A stretch of 64,000 nt of DNA from Novosphingobium umbonatum (lineage in GTDB: Bacteria > Pseudomonadota > Alphaproteobacteria > Sphingomonadales > Sphingomonadaceae), in the NCBI RefSeq assembly GCF_004005905.1, contig NZ_SACO01000005.1, positions 186,001 through 250,000 on the forward strand, written 5' to 3'. Both the position numbers and the translations under genes were made by a program. Under the pieces are notes generated by a model that did no database searches, was not told the origin of the DNA, and was given only the letters and a program-made list of their open reading frames with translations. Of this stretch, positions 19,488 through 28,549 are shown in pieces. Positions within the stretch are counted from its first letter, which is position 1, and the number at the start of each line of letters is the position of its first letter.

Positions 19488-20772
19488 GCCGGATGTTTGC
19501 ATCGTCGGGCTGGGCTATATCGGATTGCCCACCGCCGCGATTGTTGCACGCGCCGGTTGCCATGTGCATGGCGTGGATGTTTCCCAGCATGTTGTGGATA
19601 CGATCAACCGTGGCGAGATCCATATTGAAGAGGTGGATCTGGACGGACTGGTGCAGGCGGTGGTGCAGCGCGGGCTGCTCAAAGCCTCGCTGAGCGTGGC
19701 GCCGGCCGATGTGTTTATCATTGCCGTGCCCACGCCTTTCGGGCCGGATCATCAGCCCGACATTTCCTATGTCCTGTCCGCCGCGCGCAGTGTGGCGCCG
19801 GTGTTGAAACAGGGCGATGTGGTGATCCTTGAATCCACCTCTCCGGTGGGCACGACCGAGGAAATCCGCGACTTGATCGCGCATATGCGGCCGGACCTCA
19901 AAGTCCCCGGCTGCACCCGCGAAACGCCCGATATTGCCATTGCCTATTGCCCCGAACGCGTGCTGCCGGGCCGCATTCTGGAGGAACTGGCGCATAATGA
20001 CCGCTCGATTGGCGGCATTACCCCGCGTTGTGCGCGCAAGGCGCTGGCGTTTTACAAGCTTTTCGTGCGCGGCACCTGCATCGCCACGGACGCGCGCAGT
20101 GCGGAAATGACCAAGCTGGTCGAGAACGCCTATCGCGACGTGAATATCGCCTTTGCCAATGAGCTTTCCATCGTGGCTGACAAGATGGGGCTGGATGTGT
20201 GGGAGGTGATCAAGCTGGCCAACCGCCATCCGCGCGTCAATATCCTGCAACCCGGCCCCGGCGTGGGCGGCCATTGCATCGCGGTGGACCCTTGGTTCAT
20301 CGTGGCCAGCGCGCCCATGGAAACGCCTTTGATCCGCACCGCGCGCGGGGTGAATGATGGCAAGATCCACCATGTGATTGGCCGCGCCGATGCCTTGATT
20401 GCCCAGCATCCCAAGGCGCGGATCGCCTGCCTTGGTTTGGCCTTCAAGGCCAATATTGACGATTTCCGCGAAAGCCCCGCAAGGCTGGTGGCGGTGACCT
20501 TGGCCCGCAAATATGGCGAGCGAGTGAGCATTGTCGAACCCTATGCGGCCCAATTGCCCAATGAGTTTGACGGCACGGGCGCCAAGACCATCGATCTGGA
20601 TGAAGCGCTGGAGGAATGCGACATCCTGATCGTGCTGGTCGATCACGATATTTTCAAGGTTGTGCCTTTGGCCGAGCGGGCGGACAAGATTGTCTATGAC
20701 ACGCGCGGCATCTGGCCGGACCAGCCCAAGCCTGCGGGCGAGGCGGCTCCGGCGCTGCGCTTGGCGAGCTGA
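19471..20772 (+). CDS. wecC: UDP-N-acetyl-D-mannosamine dehydrogenase
   Basis: The protein has 433 residues. The NAD-binding motif VGLGYIGLPTAA opens the protein; STSPVGTTEE, the catalytic-cysteine segment GVGGHCIAVDPWF, and GLAFKANIDDFRESPA follow, as in UDP-ManNAc and UDP-glucose dehydrogenases. It oxidises UDP-ManNAc to UDP-ManNAcA with 2 NAD+. The start is the ATG at MKSDNKP, preceded by AGGAG and overlapping the wecB end; earlier in-frame ATGs lie deep inside wecB. A terminator hairpin follows. Confidence 0.94.
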   Translation: MKSDNKPDVCIVGLGYIGLPTAAIVARAGCHVHGVDVSQHVVDTINRGEIHIEEVDLDGLVQAVVQRGLLKASLSVAPADVFIIAVPTPFGPDHQPDISYVLSAARSVAPVLKQGDVVILESTSPVGTTEEIRDLIAHMRPDLKVPGCTRETPDIAIAYCPERVLPGRILEELAHNDRSIGGITPRCARKALAFYKLFVRGTCIATDARSAEMTKLVENAYRDVNIAFANELSIVADKMGLDVWEVIKLANRHPRVNILQPGPGVGGHCIAVDPWFIVASAPMETPLIRTARGVNDGKIHHVIGRADALIAQHPKARIACLGLAFKANIDDFRESPARLVAVTLARKYGERVSIVEPYAAQLPNEFDGTGAKTIDLDEALEECDILIVLVDHDIFKVVPLAERADKIVYDTRGIWPDQPKPAGEAAPALRLAS

Positions 20773-20796
20773 GCGATCACCCAGTTGAGAGGAGAA

Positions 20797-20824
20797 GGGG
20801 CGGGGGGAAACTCCCGCCCCTTTT
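20797..20824 (+). terminator. Rho-independent terminator after wecBC
   Basis: GGGGCGGG pairs with CCCGCCCC across an 8-nt loop, followed by TTTT. It sits between the convergent wecC and dipeptidase genes. Confidence 0.8.
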
Positions 20825-20828
20825 GTTG

Positions 20829-22145
20829 TTAGAAACTGGTGGGGTTTTCGATTGCGGCATCGCCCTTATGCGCGGCGGCATAGCTTTCCGCCGCTTTCAA
20901 AACGCGCAGGATATTGCCGCTGGCGATCTTTTTCAGATCCTCCTTGCCCATGCCGCGCTTGGCCAGTTCCACAAACAGCGCCGGATAGGCGGACACATCG
21001 GGCAGGCCCGCCAGACCCACCGAGCCGCCATCAAAATCCGAACCCAGCCCGATATGATCGGTGCCGATCCGCTGGGCGATATGGGTGATATGCTCGGCCA
21101 CTTCGGCCAAGGTTGCCACCGGCTTGGGATGGGCGGCTTCCCAAGCCTTCAGCGCCGCCGCTGCCAGATCGGGGCGATCGGGATGCAGCGCCTTTTGGCG
21201 GGCCATTTCACCAGCGCGGTCGGCATTCCACACATATTGCCCCTTGCTGATATAGCCGGGGAAGAAATTGACCATCACCACCCCGCCATTGGCTTTCACC
21301 TTGTCCAGCACATCGTCCGATACATTGCGGGGATGGGGCGAAATGGCCTGCGCGTTGGAATGGGAAAAGATCACCGGCGCACCGGCCACGTCCAGCGCGT
21401 CCAGCATCGTCTTCTGGCTGACATGCGACAGGTCGACCAGCATGCCCAGACGCTGCATCTCGCGCACCACATCCTTGCCGAAAGGCGTCAGGCCATTATG
21501 TGCGGGGGCGTCGGTGCCGCTATCGGCCCAAGAGTTGTTTTTGAAATGGGTCAGCGTCATGTAACGCACGCCCGCGCCATAAAGCTGGCGCAGCACGGCC
21601 AGCGAGCCGCCGATGGAATGGCCGCCCTCTGCGCCCATCAGGCTGGCGATCTTGCCCGCTTTCCATGCTTTTTCCACGCAGGCGGCATTGTCGCAATATT
21701 GCATGTCGGCCGGATTGGCCGCGATGACGCGCTTCATCACATCCACCTGTTCAAAGGTGGCCTGCACCGCCTGCTGCTCGGTCAGATTGGCCGAGACATA
21801 GACCGACCAGAATTGCGCGCCCACCTTGCCCTTGCGCAGGCGAGGCAGGTCGGTCTGCATCGGGTCCACCTTGCGCGGGGCGGCGGAAGCCTGACCCATA
21901 TTGCCATTGCCCCAGAGGTCTTCGCCAACCTCCTTGGTCGTGTCGCGGAAATCGAAACCCGCCAGCATATTCTTGCGGCGGTTGCGCAATTGTTCGGGCA
22001 CGTCATTATGCCCATCCCACACGGGGGCCTCTTTCAGTGCGGCTTCGGCAATGGCCTCGGGGCTTGGCGCAGGGGCGGCCAGCGCGGGGGAGCCAAGGGC
22101 CAGCAGCGCCACGCCCGATAGTCCCGATAGCCAAACGTTACGCAT
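20829..22145 (-). CDS. Membrane-dipeptidase family (M19) peptidase
   Basis: The protein has 438 residues with a signal peptide (LSGLSGVALLALGSPALA). Zn-site motifs of renal-dipeptidase-like enzymes are present: VWDGHNDVPEQL (HxD), MGAEGGHSIGGS, LTHFKNN, VDLSHVS, IFSHSNAQAI, and IGLGSDFDGG near the C-terminus. It is predicted to be a periplasmic dipeptidase. AGGAG precedes the chosen ATG; the frame is open 32 codons further. It lies 92 bp downstream of the glycosyltransferase gene on the same strand, and co-transcription is possible but not shown. Confidence 0.92.
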   Translation of the reverse strand: MRNVWLSGLSGVALLALGSPALAAPAPSPEAIAEAALKEAPVWDGHNDVPEQLRNRRKNMLAGFDFRDTTKEVGEDLWGNGNMGQASAAPRKVDPMQTDLPRLRKGKVGAQFWSVYVSANLTEQQAVQATFEQVDVMKRVIAANPADMQYCDNAACVEKAWKAGKIASLMGAEGGHSIGGSLAVLRQLYGAGVRYMTLTHFKNNSWADSGTDAPAHNGLTPFGKDVVREMQRLGMLVDLSHVSQKTMLDALDVAGAPVIFSHSNAQAISPHPRNVSDDVLDKVKANGGVVMVNFFPGYISKGQYVWNADRAGEMARQKALHPDRPDLAAAALKAWEAAHPKPVATLAEVAEHITHIAQRIGTDHIGLGSDFDGGSVGLAGLPDVSAYPALFVELAKRGMGKEDLKKIASGNILRVLKAAESYAAAHKGDAAIENPTSF

Positions 22146-22237
22146 CACTGTCTCCTGCCAGAAATCATCAAATTCGGCGCGGATCAAAGGCCAAGCCGGG
22201 CCCCAAGGCAAGGGGGCAGAAGCGCGTATGAGCAAAT

Positions 22238-23395
22238 TCAAGCGGGCAGCATCTTGTCCGCCAACACTTGCGCATAATCGGCAAACAGGCCTTCGAAATG
22301 GCCCTGCGTGGTGGTGGTTTCCGCCGGTTGCGGCGTTTTGGGCAGATTATGCAGCAGCTTGAGCGTAGCCTGCGCCGCCGATAGCGCGCTGCCCGCGCGA
22401 TAGGTGACGCCCGCCCCGCCGCGCGCATGGTCCGCCGCGCCGCCGCGATCGGGCACGATCACCGGCACGCCGCTGGCCCGCGCCTCGGCACCGGCCATAC
22501 AGAAAGTTTCCGCCTCGCAGCCATGGATCAGTGCATCGGCGCTGGCCAGAATGGTGGCGAATTTCAACCGGTCCTTTTCGGGCTTGAGCAGCTTGATATG
22601 CGGATTGCCCGCAATCTGTTTCAGGATGCGCGTCTTTTGCCCGCCACCGCCCAGAATGACCATGCCGATGGGCAAGCCGGTGCTGGCCGCGGCCACGGCA
22701 TCCACAATCATCGGCCAGCGCTTCTCAGGGCTCAACCGCCCGACGCCGATCAGCAATTTGGCGCTTTCGGGCAGGCCGCAAAGGTCCAGCAAGCGGCGAC
22801 GCAGCGCAGCACTGCGGCGGGCGGGGCTGAACAGGCCCGCCTCGATCCCCATGGGGTGCAGCACGGTGTTTTCCACCCCGCCTGCCTCCAGCCTTTCGCG
22901 CAATTCCGCGCTGGCGCAAACCACGCGGTCAAAGCTGGTGCCAAGCTCGCGCAGGTGCTTCCAGAAAGGCTCGAAGCGGCGGTCGATGCTCTCGCGGCTC
23001 ATGATCGGTTCGAACCAGCGATAGGCATAGGCCGAGAGCGGATCGGCATGCATCACCAGCGAACGCGGCGCTTTGCCCGGCCAGCGCGCCACCATGCTGG
23101 CGCTGCGCCATGGGGATGAGACTTCGAGGAAGTCCGGCTCCAGTTCGCTGATTGTGGCATGCAGGACGGCCTCGTCCTTGAAATACCAATATTTGCGGTC
23201 CAGCGGAAAGCGCGGTTCGGGAATGGTGATGATCCGCGCCATCGGGCCGCGCTCAATCACCTCATGCCGGTCGCCGGGGGCCAGAATGATGATCTCGTGG
23301 CCCAGTTCCGGCCCGATCCGCATTTTCTGTTCGACATAGGTTTTTACGCCCCCGCCCCATGGCGAGTAGAAAGCGCAAACGTCGACGATCCGCAT
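22238..23395 (-). CDS. GT4-type glycosyltransferase beside the hopanoid locus
   Basis: The protein has 385 residues with the GT-B fold. The N-terminal acceptor domain starts MRIVDVCAFYSPWGGGVKTY. The C-terminal sugar-nucleotide domain has GVGRLSPEKRWPMIVDA, KLLKPEKDRLKF, and the ExxxxxxxE-type stretch ETFCMAGAEARASGVPV. It is a retaining family-4 enzyme working at the cytosolic membrane face; donor and acceptor are unknown. It ends a minus-strand run that starts with hpnN: hpnN, deacetylase, membrane protein, DUF2141 protein, then this gene, 25 bp after the DUF2141 stop. A role on a hopanoid or other lipid glycoside is therefore plausible inference. Confidence 0.87.
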   Translation of the reverse strand: MRIVDVCAFYSPWGGGVKTYVEQKMRIGPELGHEIIILAPGDRHEVIERGPMARIITIPEPRFPLDRKYWYFKDEAVLHATISELEPDFLEVSSPWRSASMVARWPGKAPRSLVMHADPLSAYAYRWFEPIMSRESIDRRFEPFWKHLRELGTSFDRVVCASAELRERLEAGGVENTVLHPMGIEAGLFSPARRSAALRRRLLDLCGLPESAKLLIGVGRLSPEKRWPMIVDAVAAASTGLPIGMVILGGGGQKTRILKQIAGNPHIKLLKPEKDRLKFATILASADALIHGCEAETFCMAGAEARASGVPVIVPDRGGAADHARGGAGVTYRAGSALSAAQATLKLLHNLPKTPQPAETTTTQGHFEGLFADYAQVLADKMLPA

Positions 23396-23420
23396 CAGGC
23401 CCCCTCCTGTCGCTATCGGA

Positions 23421-23945
23421 TCAGGGTTTGATCGGATCGAAAGAGATCAGGCTGGACCGATAGGCCAGCGTGATATTGATACGCGTCGGACCCGCCCCAG
23501 CCACCACCCGCGCGGCGGGCAATTTGGGCATGGACCAGCGGAAATGCTGGGCATTGGCCACGCCGAAACCATCCTGGGACAGGCTGATCTTGCGGTTATT
23601 GTCGCGGTCATGCAGCACGGTCAGCCCATAGGCACCGGCGGCGGGCACGCGGATGCAAACCTGCACCGGCCCCGTCTGCGGCACTTCTTCCTCCACGCGG
23701 CGGAAGGTCTTGCCCTGATAGACCAGAATATTGTCATCCTGAAGGAAATCGGCATCGGTGGCCGGATAGACCTCGACCTTGATGTGGCCCTTGCGGTCCT
23801 TCAACCCGTTGACGCTGACCAGAAAGGAGGGGCCTGCCTCATTGGGGCGGCACTTACCCTCCGCCTTGCCCAATTCGGGCGAGGAAGGGATCGGCACAGC
23901 GGTTTTGACCGGAGCATCTGCGGCCAAGAGCAGTGACAAAAGCAT
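23421..23945 (-). CDS. DUF2141 exported protein (first copy)
   Basis: The protein has 174 residues and a short hydrophobic N-terminus (MLLSLLLAADA) acting as a signal. A beta-rich DUF2141 domain follows, with GHIKVEVYPATDADFL, AGAYGLTVLHDRDNNRKI and DGFGVAN. The function of this family is unknown; it is predicted to be periplasmic. The start overlaps the upstream gene's stop (ATGA), with GGAAGGAAA before it, so translation is coupled. A second DUF2141 gene lies at 43508-43954 next to dxs; the two share the HDxxxN and GFGxxxxA cores. Only one Cys pair candidate is present, so a disulfide is uncertain. Confidence 0.75.
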   Translation of the reverse strand: MLLSLLLAADAPVKTAVPIPSSPELGKAEGKCRPNEAGPSFLVSVNGLKDRKGHIKVEVYPATDADFLQDDNILVYQGKTFRRVEEEVPQTGPVQVCIRVPAAGAYGLTVLHDRDNNRKISLSQDGFGVANAQHFRWSMPKLPAARVVAGAGPTRINITLAYRSSLISFDPIKP

Positions 23946-24985
23946 CAGCGTTTCCTTCCCGAGATGAGATCTACCGTGGCGAAAATCGCGCCCACGCATA
24001 GATGGGTGATCAAAAGCAGCGCGGCCACCATGGCCAGCAATTGCGAGACAGCGGCATCATTGCCCAGCATCAGGATGGCCAGCCCTGCAAACACCACATC
24101 CTTGTTGGGGAAGAAGGGCAGGCGCGACACCAGCATACGCAACGTCGCCAGCACCAGCCAGATGTCATAGGGCTGATCGGGCAGGGCATAATGCCACATC
24201 AGTGCGGTCAGCCCGACATAGGCACCAATGCGCAGGCAATGCACGCCCGAGATCAACAGCAATTCGCGGCGCGGTAGGCTGAACAGCTTTTGCCGGAACA
24301 GCAGGATTGCCAGCGAGGTGATCAGCACAAAACCAAGGCCGGTGAAGATCTTGGTCGTGTCATGCCCCATCTGACCCGATTGCACGAAGGGCCAAGCATA
24401 GACCAGCATCACCAGCGTCGCCAGATTGCCGGTCAGCGCGGACAGGATGGTCATATCCTTGATCGCGCCAAAGGGGGCCGTCACCATAGACAGTTTGGCC
24501 CGCGCCCATGCGTAAAATTGCACTTCGCCCAGATAGCCCAGCAGCAATTCGTTCGACACCATCTTGCGCAGCAGCGCGGCAAGGCCCGAGAATGGCAGGC
24601 CCCACAGGCGGCGATAGATCAGCCATTCGGACAGGGGCTGGATCAGGTAATTGGCGGCAAATACGATCCAGAAAGGCGCGCTGAGCGGGATCGTGTCGAT
24701 AATGCCATGGATGTCCAGCTTATGCGCTTCCCAACCCACCGCCACCAGCATGGCCAGCGAGACCAAAGTGCTGAACAAAGCCGACAGGCGCGGGCGATTG
24801 CTCTTTCCCTCTTCGGCCTCCAGCGCGATTTCGTTCAGTGGGGCCGGCCCCTTGGGGGGAACGGGGGCTTCACCATGGGCAAGCGTATCGGTGAACATAT
24901 CTCGCGCTTCTTGAGGCCGAGGCTGGCGCGGTTCCCCTTGCGGGTCGGGCTGCCCTTGCGAGTCGGGCTGATTGTCGCTCATCAT
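23945..24985 (-). CDS. Polytopic membrane protein, possibly YbhN/HpnL-like
   Basis: The protein has 346 residues. The first 65 or so are polar and Pro/Gln/Glu-rich, probably cytosolic; about eight hydrophobic helices follow. The stretch LLLGYLGEVQFYAWARAK resembles the glycine-Glu loop of flippase-like LPG-synthase/UPF0104 proteins (compare PPGLGEVVGARM in HpnL of this locus), but the likeness is weak and by eye only. It lies between a deacetylase gene and a DUF2141 gene in the hpnN operon. It may move or hold a lipid substrate for the glycosyltransferase; that is inference. The start at MMSDNQ has AAGG seven bases upstream. Confidence 0.65.
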   Translation of the reverse strand: MMSDNQPDSQGQPDPQGEPRQPRPQEARDMFTDTLAHGEAPVPPKGPAPLNEIALEAEEGKSNRPRLSALFSTLVSLAMLVAVGWEAHKLDIHGIIDTIPLSAPFWIVFAANYLIQPLSEWLIYRRLWGLPFSGLAALLRKMVSNELLLGYLGEVQFYAWARAKLSMVTAPFGAIKDMTILSALTGNLATLVMLVYAWPFVQSGQMGHDTTKIFTGLGFVLITSLAILLFRQKLFSLPRRELLLISGVHCLRIGAYVGLTALMWHYALPDQPYDIWLVLATLRMLVSRLPFFPNKDVVFAGLAILMLGNDAAVSQLLAMVAALLLITHLCVGAIFATVDLISGRKR

Positions 24986-25094
24986 CGCGGCGCCTTGGCA
25001 GGAATTTGGTCTTTGCGCCAGTGCGGCACGAAGACGGCGGAATTAGGGCGCTGTAGCCTAACTGTTGCTGAACGCAGCATCTTTGTTGCAGGCT

Positions 25095-25844
25095 TTACGC
25101 TTTGTGCAAAAGTTCGCCATAGCGGCCCGCGCGGCGGCGGCGGGCAAAGCTGGCATAGGTGGCGCGAATCGAATCCAGCAAGGCGGGCACCGTGGTGTCG
25201 CCCGGATGCACCGCAATGCGCGCCACATCCAGCCCATGCAGCCCGTGGCGGGCCAGCCCTGCAAAGAAGCGCGAGGATAGCTGGCGGCCCTTGGTCCTGC
25301 TGGCCCAGGTGACCACCGGCCCGCGCGCCAAAACCTCGCCAGTCGTGGGGCGCCAGACGCGCATATGGTCCTCGGCCAAGGGGAAGCCCGCCTCGGCCAG
25401 TGCGGCGCGGGCGCCATCGCCATAAAGCCATGCAGGGGCGATAAAGCCCGCCGTCTCGCGCCCGATAATGTCCTCGATCAACTTGCGCCCATCGGCCATG
25501 CGCTGCGCCGCCTCGCGTTGGGAAAGGCCCAGAAATTCGCCCTCGCTGGCGGTCATATGCTTGGCCTTGAACGCGGCCATGCCCGAATGTTGGGCCAGAT
25601 CCTTGTGGAACCAGCCATGCACGAACATCTCGATCCCCTGATCGGCCCAATGGCGCAGCTTGGCCTGATAGGCGGCATTGCCTGCCAAGGGAGCCTCGCC
25701 CCAATGGTCGGGCACCACCAGCATGGCAAAATTGGGACCGCCCAGCAGGCTGGAAAGCAGATCGGCCAATTGGTCCACCTGCGCTTCGGCGCGCGGGCCA
25801 ACATCATGGATCGAGGCGAGGAGGAGCTTGCGGGAATCGGTCAT
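25095..25844 (-). CDS. DUF2334 / NodB-like polysaccharide deacetylase
   Basis: The protein has 249 residues from the ATG; an adjacent GTG one codon earlier is also possible. ASIHDVGP near the N-terminus gives the first metal-binding His-Asp, VHGWFH a second histidine site, and ETAGFIAPAWLYG and ARIAVHPGD the later active-site segments, all as in DUF2334 carbohydrate deacetylases. No signal peptide is present, so it would act in the cytosol. It starts 12 bp after the hpnN stop and so very likely shares its transcript. Together with the downstream glycosyltransferase it mirrors the HpnI/HpnK glycosyltransferase-deacetylase pair. Confidence 0.8.
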   Translation of the reverse strand: MTDSRKLLLASIHDVGPRAEAQVDQLADLLSSLLGGPNFAMLVVPDHWGEAPLAGNAAYQAKLRHWADQGIEMFVHGWFHKDLAQHSGMAAFKAKHMTASEGEFLGLSQREAAQRMADGRKLIEDIIGRETAGFIAPAWLYGDGARAALAEAGFPLAEDHMRVWRPTTGEVLARGPVVTWASRTKGRQLSSRFFAGLARHGLHGLDVARIAVHPGDTTVPALLDSIRATYASFARRRRAGRYGELLHKA

Positions 25845-25856
25845 CACGGGCTGCCT

Positions 25857-28478
25857 TTAATCCTCTTGCGCGGGCGGCGCTATAGCGACAGGTCCCAGTA
25901 GCGCCGGTTCAAACACCAGCGCGCAAACCAGCGTCCACACCAGCGAGATCATCAGGATCAGCCCCATGCTGGCCGTGCCCGGATGCTGGCTGAAGGTCAG
26001 CGCGCCAAAGGCGCTGCCGGTGGCCAAAGCGCTGCATAAAACGGCGCGGGCAAGGCTGGTTTGCAGCAGATCGCTGAACCCCTGCCGCCACGCCATCACG
26101 AAATAGATGTGAAACGCCACGCCCACACCAAACAGCAGCGGAAAGGCGATGATATTGGCAAAATTGAGCGGTTGGCCGATCACCGCGCAAGTGCCCAAAG
26201 TGAGAAAGCCCGACAGGACCACCGGCGCCAGCGTGAAGGCCACCTCGCGCAGCGAACGCAAGACCAGCCAGAGCAGGCCCGACACCAGCGCCAGCGCCAG
26301 AATGCCCGCCACGATGAAAGCATGGGCCACGGTCTGCGCCGCTGCCTGTGTGGCCACCGGCAGACCGGTGGCATGGGGCGCGATGGCCAGCACGGCCTTG
26401 GTAAAGCGTTCCAGCGTGGCATTATCCGCGCCATTGCCGGAAGGGGTAACCTGCACCAGCGCGCGCCCATCCTTGGCCAGCCATGCGTTGCGGATTTCGG
26501 GCGGCAGATTGTCCCGCGTGATCGTGCTGGCCGAGAGCGAGGCGCGGATCTTGGCCATAGTTTGCGCCAAGGGGGGCACCAGCATGGCGCTGACCTGCGC
26601 GCGTTTTTCGGGCGTGGCGGCGGCAAGGCGGGCCAGCGCCGAGGCGAGCCTTGCGGCCTGCGCGCCGGTGGCATCATGGCGGGCCTTGGCCAAGCCCAGC
26701 AGCGCGGTGCTGGCTTGGCGCAGGGCGGCCACGGTGGTGGCATCATCGGCTATGGGCGCGTCCAACGCAAAGGGATTGACCGTGGCATCCAGCAACAGCG
26801 CCGCATCCTCGATCAAAGCCAGCTTCAAAGGCTGGGCATCTGGCACGAAACTGTCCACGGTGATGGCTTGGGCGACCTCCGGATTTTGCGCCAATTGACG
26901 CGCCAATGCGGCGGCGGCTTCGGCATTGGGGGCCAGCAGGCTGATGCTGTTGGGCGTGCGGTCGGGGTCTTGGGTCAGCGTGGTAATCTCGCGCATGGCG
27001 GGCGTGGCCGGATCGCGCAGATGCAGCGGGTTGAAATCGAAATGCACCCAAAACAGGGCGATGATCGACAGCACCATCGCCGCGACAAAGGCCGTTACCA
27101 CCCCGCGTCTGTGGCAGTGCAGCCAATGGTCCAGCGGCGCGGCACCGGCCCAGCCCACGTCCCGCGCCGGAGGGGCAGGGCGCAGCAGCACCAAGAGGGC
27201 GGGCAGCAGCGAGAGATTGAGCAGCAGCGCCACCACCATGCCCAGGCCGGAAATGATCCCCAATTCGGCAATGCCGGTGTAATCGGTGGGCAGAAAAGCG
27301 GCCAAAGCCAACAGGATCGCCGCCGCAGCCAGCCCCAATGGCTCGCCCAGAGCCTTGGCCATGCGGGTCAGCGCTTCGGCCATGTCGGCCCCGCTGCGCC
27401 TTTCGGCGTTGAAACGCACCGCCACCTGAATGCCGAAATCCACCCCCAGCCCGACGAACAGGGGAATAAACGCCACCGACAGCACATTGAGCCGCCCCAC
27501 CGCCAGCAGACCCAGCGCCAGCGTAATCACCAGCCCGACAAGAATGGTGGCCATGATCGCGCCCACCATTCGCGCCGATCGCACCGCCAGCCACAGGCAG
27601 GCCAGCATCGCCCCCAGCATCAGCGCGCCGATCAGCCCCATGCCTTCGCGGATGGTGGCAAATTCCTCGTCGGCCAAAGGCACTTCACCGGTGATGCCAA
27701 TTCGCATCCCATGGGCAGCATCGACGCCCAGCTTGGCCGCCTGATCCTGTACCAGCGCCACTGCCGCCGCGCCCGGTTCCAGATCGCCATAGGACAGCCG
27801 TGGATGCAGGATCAGCAGGCGTCGCTTGGGCGGTGCCAAGGGGCCGGTGCTGGCGCCAAACAGGCTGGTCCATGAGAAATAGGTTGGCTTGCCCGCCAGC
27901 TTGGCTTCCACCGCATCGGCCAATCGGCCCAAAGGCGTGGCCAGACGGCTGCTGTCCTGCTCGCCGTCCATCGCGCCTTTGGCCAAAGTGTCCAGCGTGC
28001 TGGCAATGCCATGCAGGCTGGTATCCGCCGCCAGACCGCCCAGCATCGGCTGCGCATCGATCAAGGCTTTGGTCGCGCTCTGCACCTGCGCCAGATCGCC
28101 GAAGAGCAGGCCGTTCTGGTCAAAGAACCTGCCGCCATCGGGGCGCGATATGCTCTCCAACGGGGCATTGGGCGCGGTTTGCAGCGCATCATACAGGCGC
28201 GTTGCACCATCTTCGGCCAATTCGGGCGTTTGCCCGTCCACCACCACGACAATCGCGTCTTTCAACTGCGGAAAGGCTGCTTCCACCGCCGCCCCATCCC
28301 GTCGCCATGGCGTGTCGGGGTTGATCAGGGTGCCGGTGTCGGTACTCATGGCGAAATGGCCCGCCACATAGAATGTGGCCGCCGCCAACAGGGCAAGGCT
28401 GACCGCGATCACGGCCCAAGCATGGCGGGCGGCATGACGCACAAGCGAGAGAATGGCACCGGTCAAGATCACAGCCAT
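25857..28478 (-). CDS. hpnN: Hopanoid-associated RND transporter
   Basis: The protein has 873 residues and belongs to the MMPL-type RND proteins with two six-helix bundles and two large periplasmic loops. One helix opens the protein, a loop of about 230 residues follows, then five helices (including SVAFIPLFVGLGVDFGIQVA), and this pattern repeats to the C-terminus (IIAFPLLFGVGVAFHIYFV). In Rhodopseudomonas palustris HpnN moves hopanoids to the outer membrane; the assignment here rests on domain layout and position among hpn genes. The start is the ATG at MAVILTG, 15 codons inside the open frame. It diverges from hpnL across 71 bp and leads a minus-strand operon. Confidence 0.9.
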   Translation of the reverse strand: MAVILTGAILSLVRHAARHAWAVIAVSLALLAAATFYVAGHFAMSTDTGTLINPDTPWRRDGAAVEAAFPQLKDAIVVVVDGQTPELAEDGATRLYDALQTAPNAPLESISRPDGGRFFDQNGLLFGDLAQVQSATKALIDAQPMLGGLAADTSLHGIASTLDTLAKGAMDGEQDSSRLATPLGRLADAVEAKLAGKPTYFSWTSLFGASTGPLAPPKRRLLILHPRLSYGDLEPGAAAVALVQDQAAKLGVDAAHGMRIGITGEVPLADEEFATIREGMGLIGALMLGAMLACLWLAVRSARMVGAIMATILVGLVITLALGLLAVGRLNVLSVAFIPLFVGLGVDFGIQVAVRFNAERRSGADMAEALTRMAKALGEPLGLAAAAILLALAAFLPTDYTGIAELGIISGLGMVVALLLNLSLLPALLVLLRPAPPARDVGWAGAAPLDHWLHCHRRGVVTAFVAAMVLSIIALFWVHFDFNPLHLRDPATPAMREITTLTQDPDRTPNSISLLAPNAEAAAALARQLAQNPEVAQAITVDSFVPDAQPLKLALIEDAALLLDATVNPFALDAPIADDATTVAALRQASTALLGLAKARHDATGAQAARLASALARLAAATPEKRAQVSAMLVPPLAQTMAKIRASLSASTITRDNLPPEIRNAWLAKDGRALVQVTPSGNGADNATLERFTKAVLAIAPHATGLPVATQAAAQTVAHAFIVAGILALALVSGLLWLVLRSLREVAFTLAPVVLSGFLTLGTCAVIGQPLNFANIIAFPLLFGVGVAFHIYFVMAWRQGFSDLLQTSLARAVLCSALATGSAFGALTFSQHPGTASMGLILMISLVWTLVCALVFEPALLGPVAIAPPAQED

Positions 28479-28549
28479 GGTTCTTGGCGCAAAAATCGCG
28501 CGTTCACAATGAAATTGAACCAAGGGCGAGGGCCGTCTAGGGCAGGGCC

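Noticed and set aside
26061..27875. 604-codon frame antisense to hpnN
   Set aside because: It is rich in Gln/Arg/His and low in hydrophobic residues, with no domain; hpnN is well supported.
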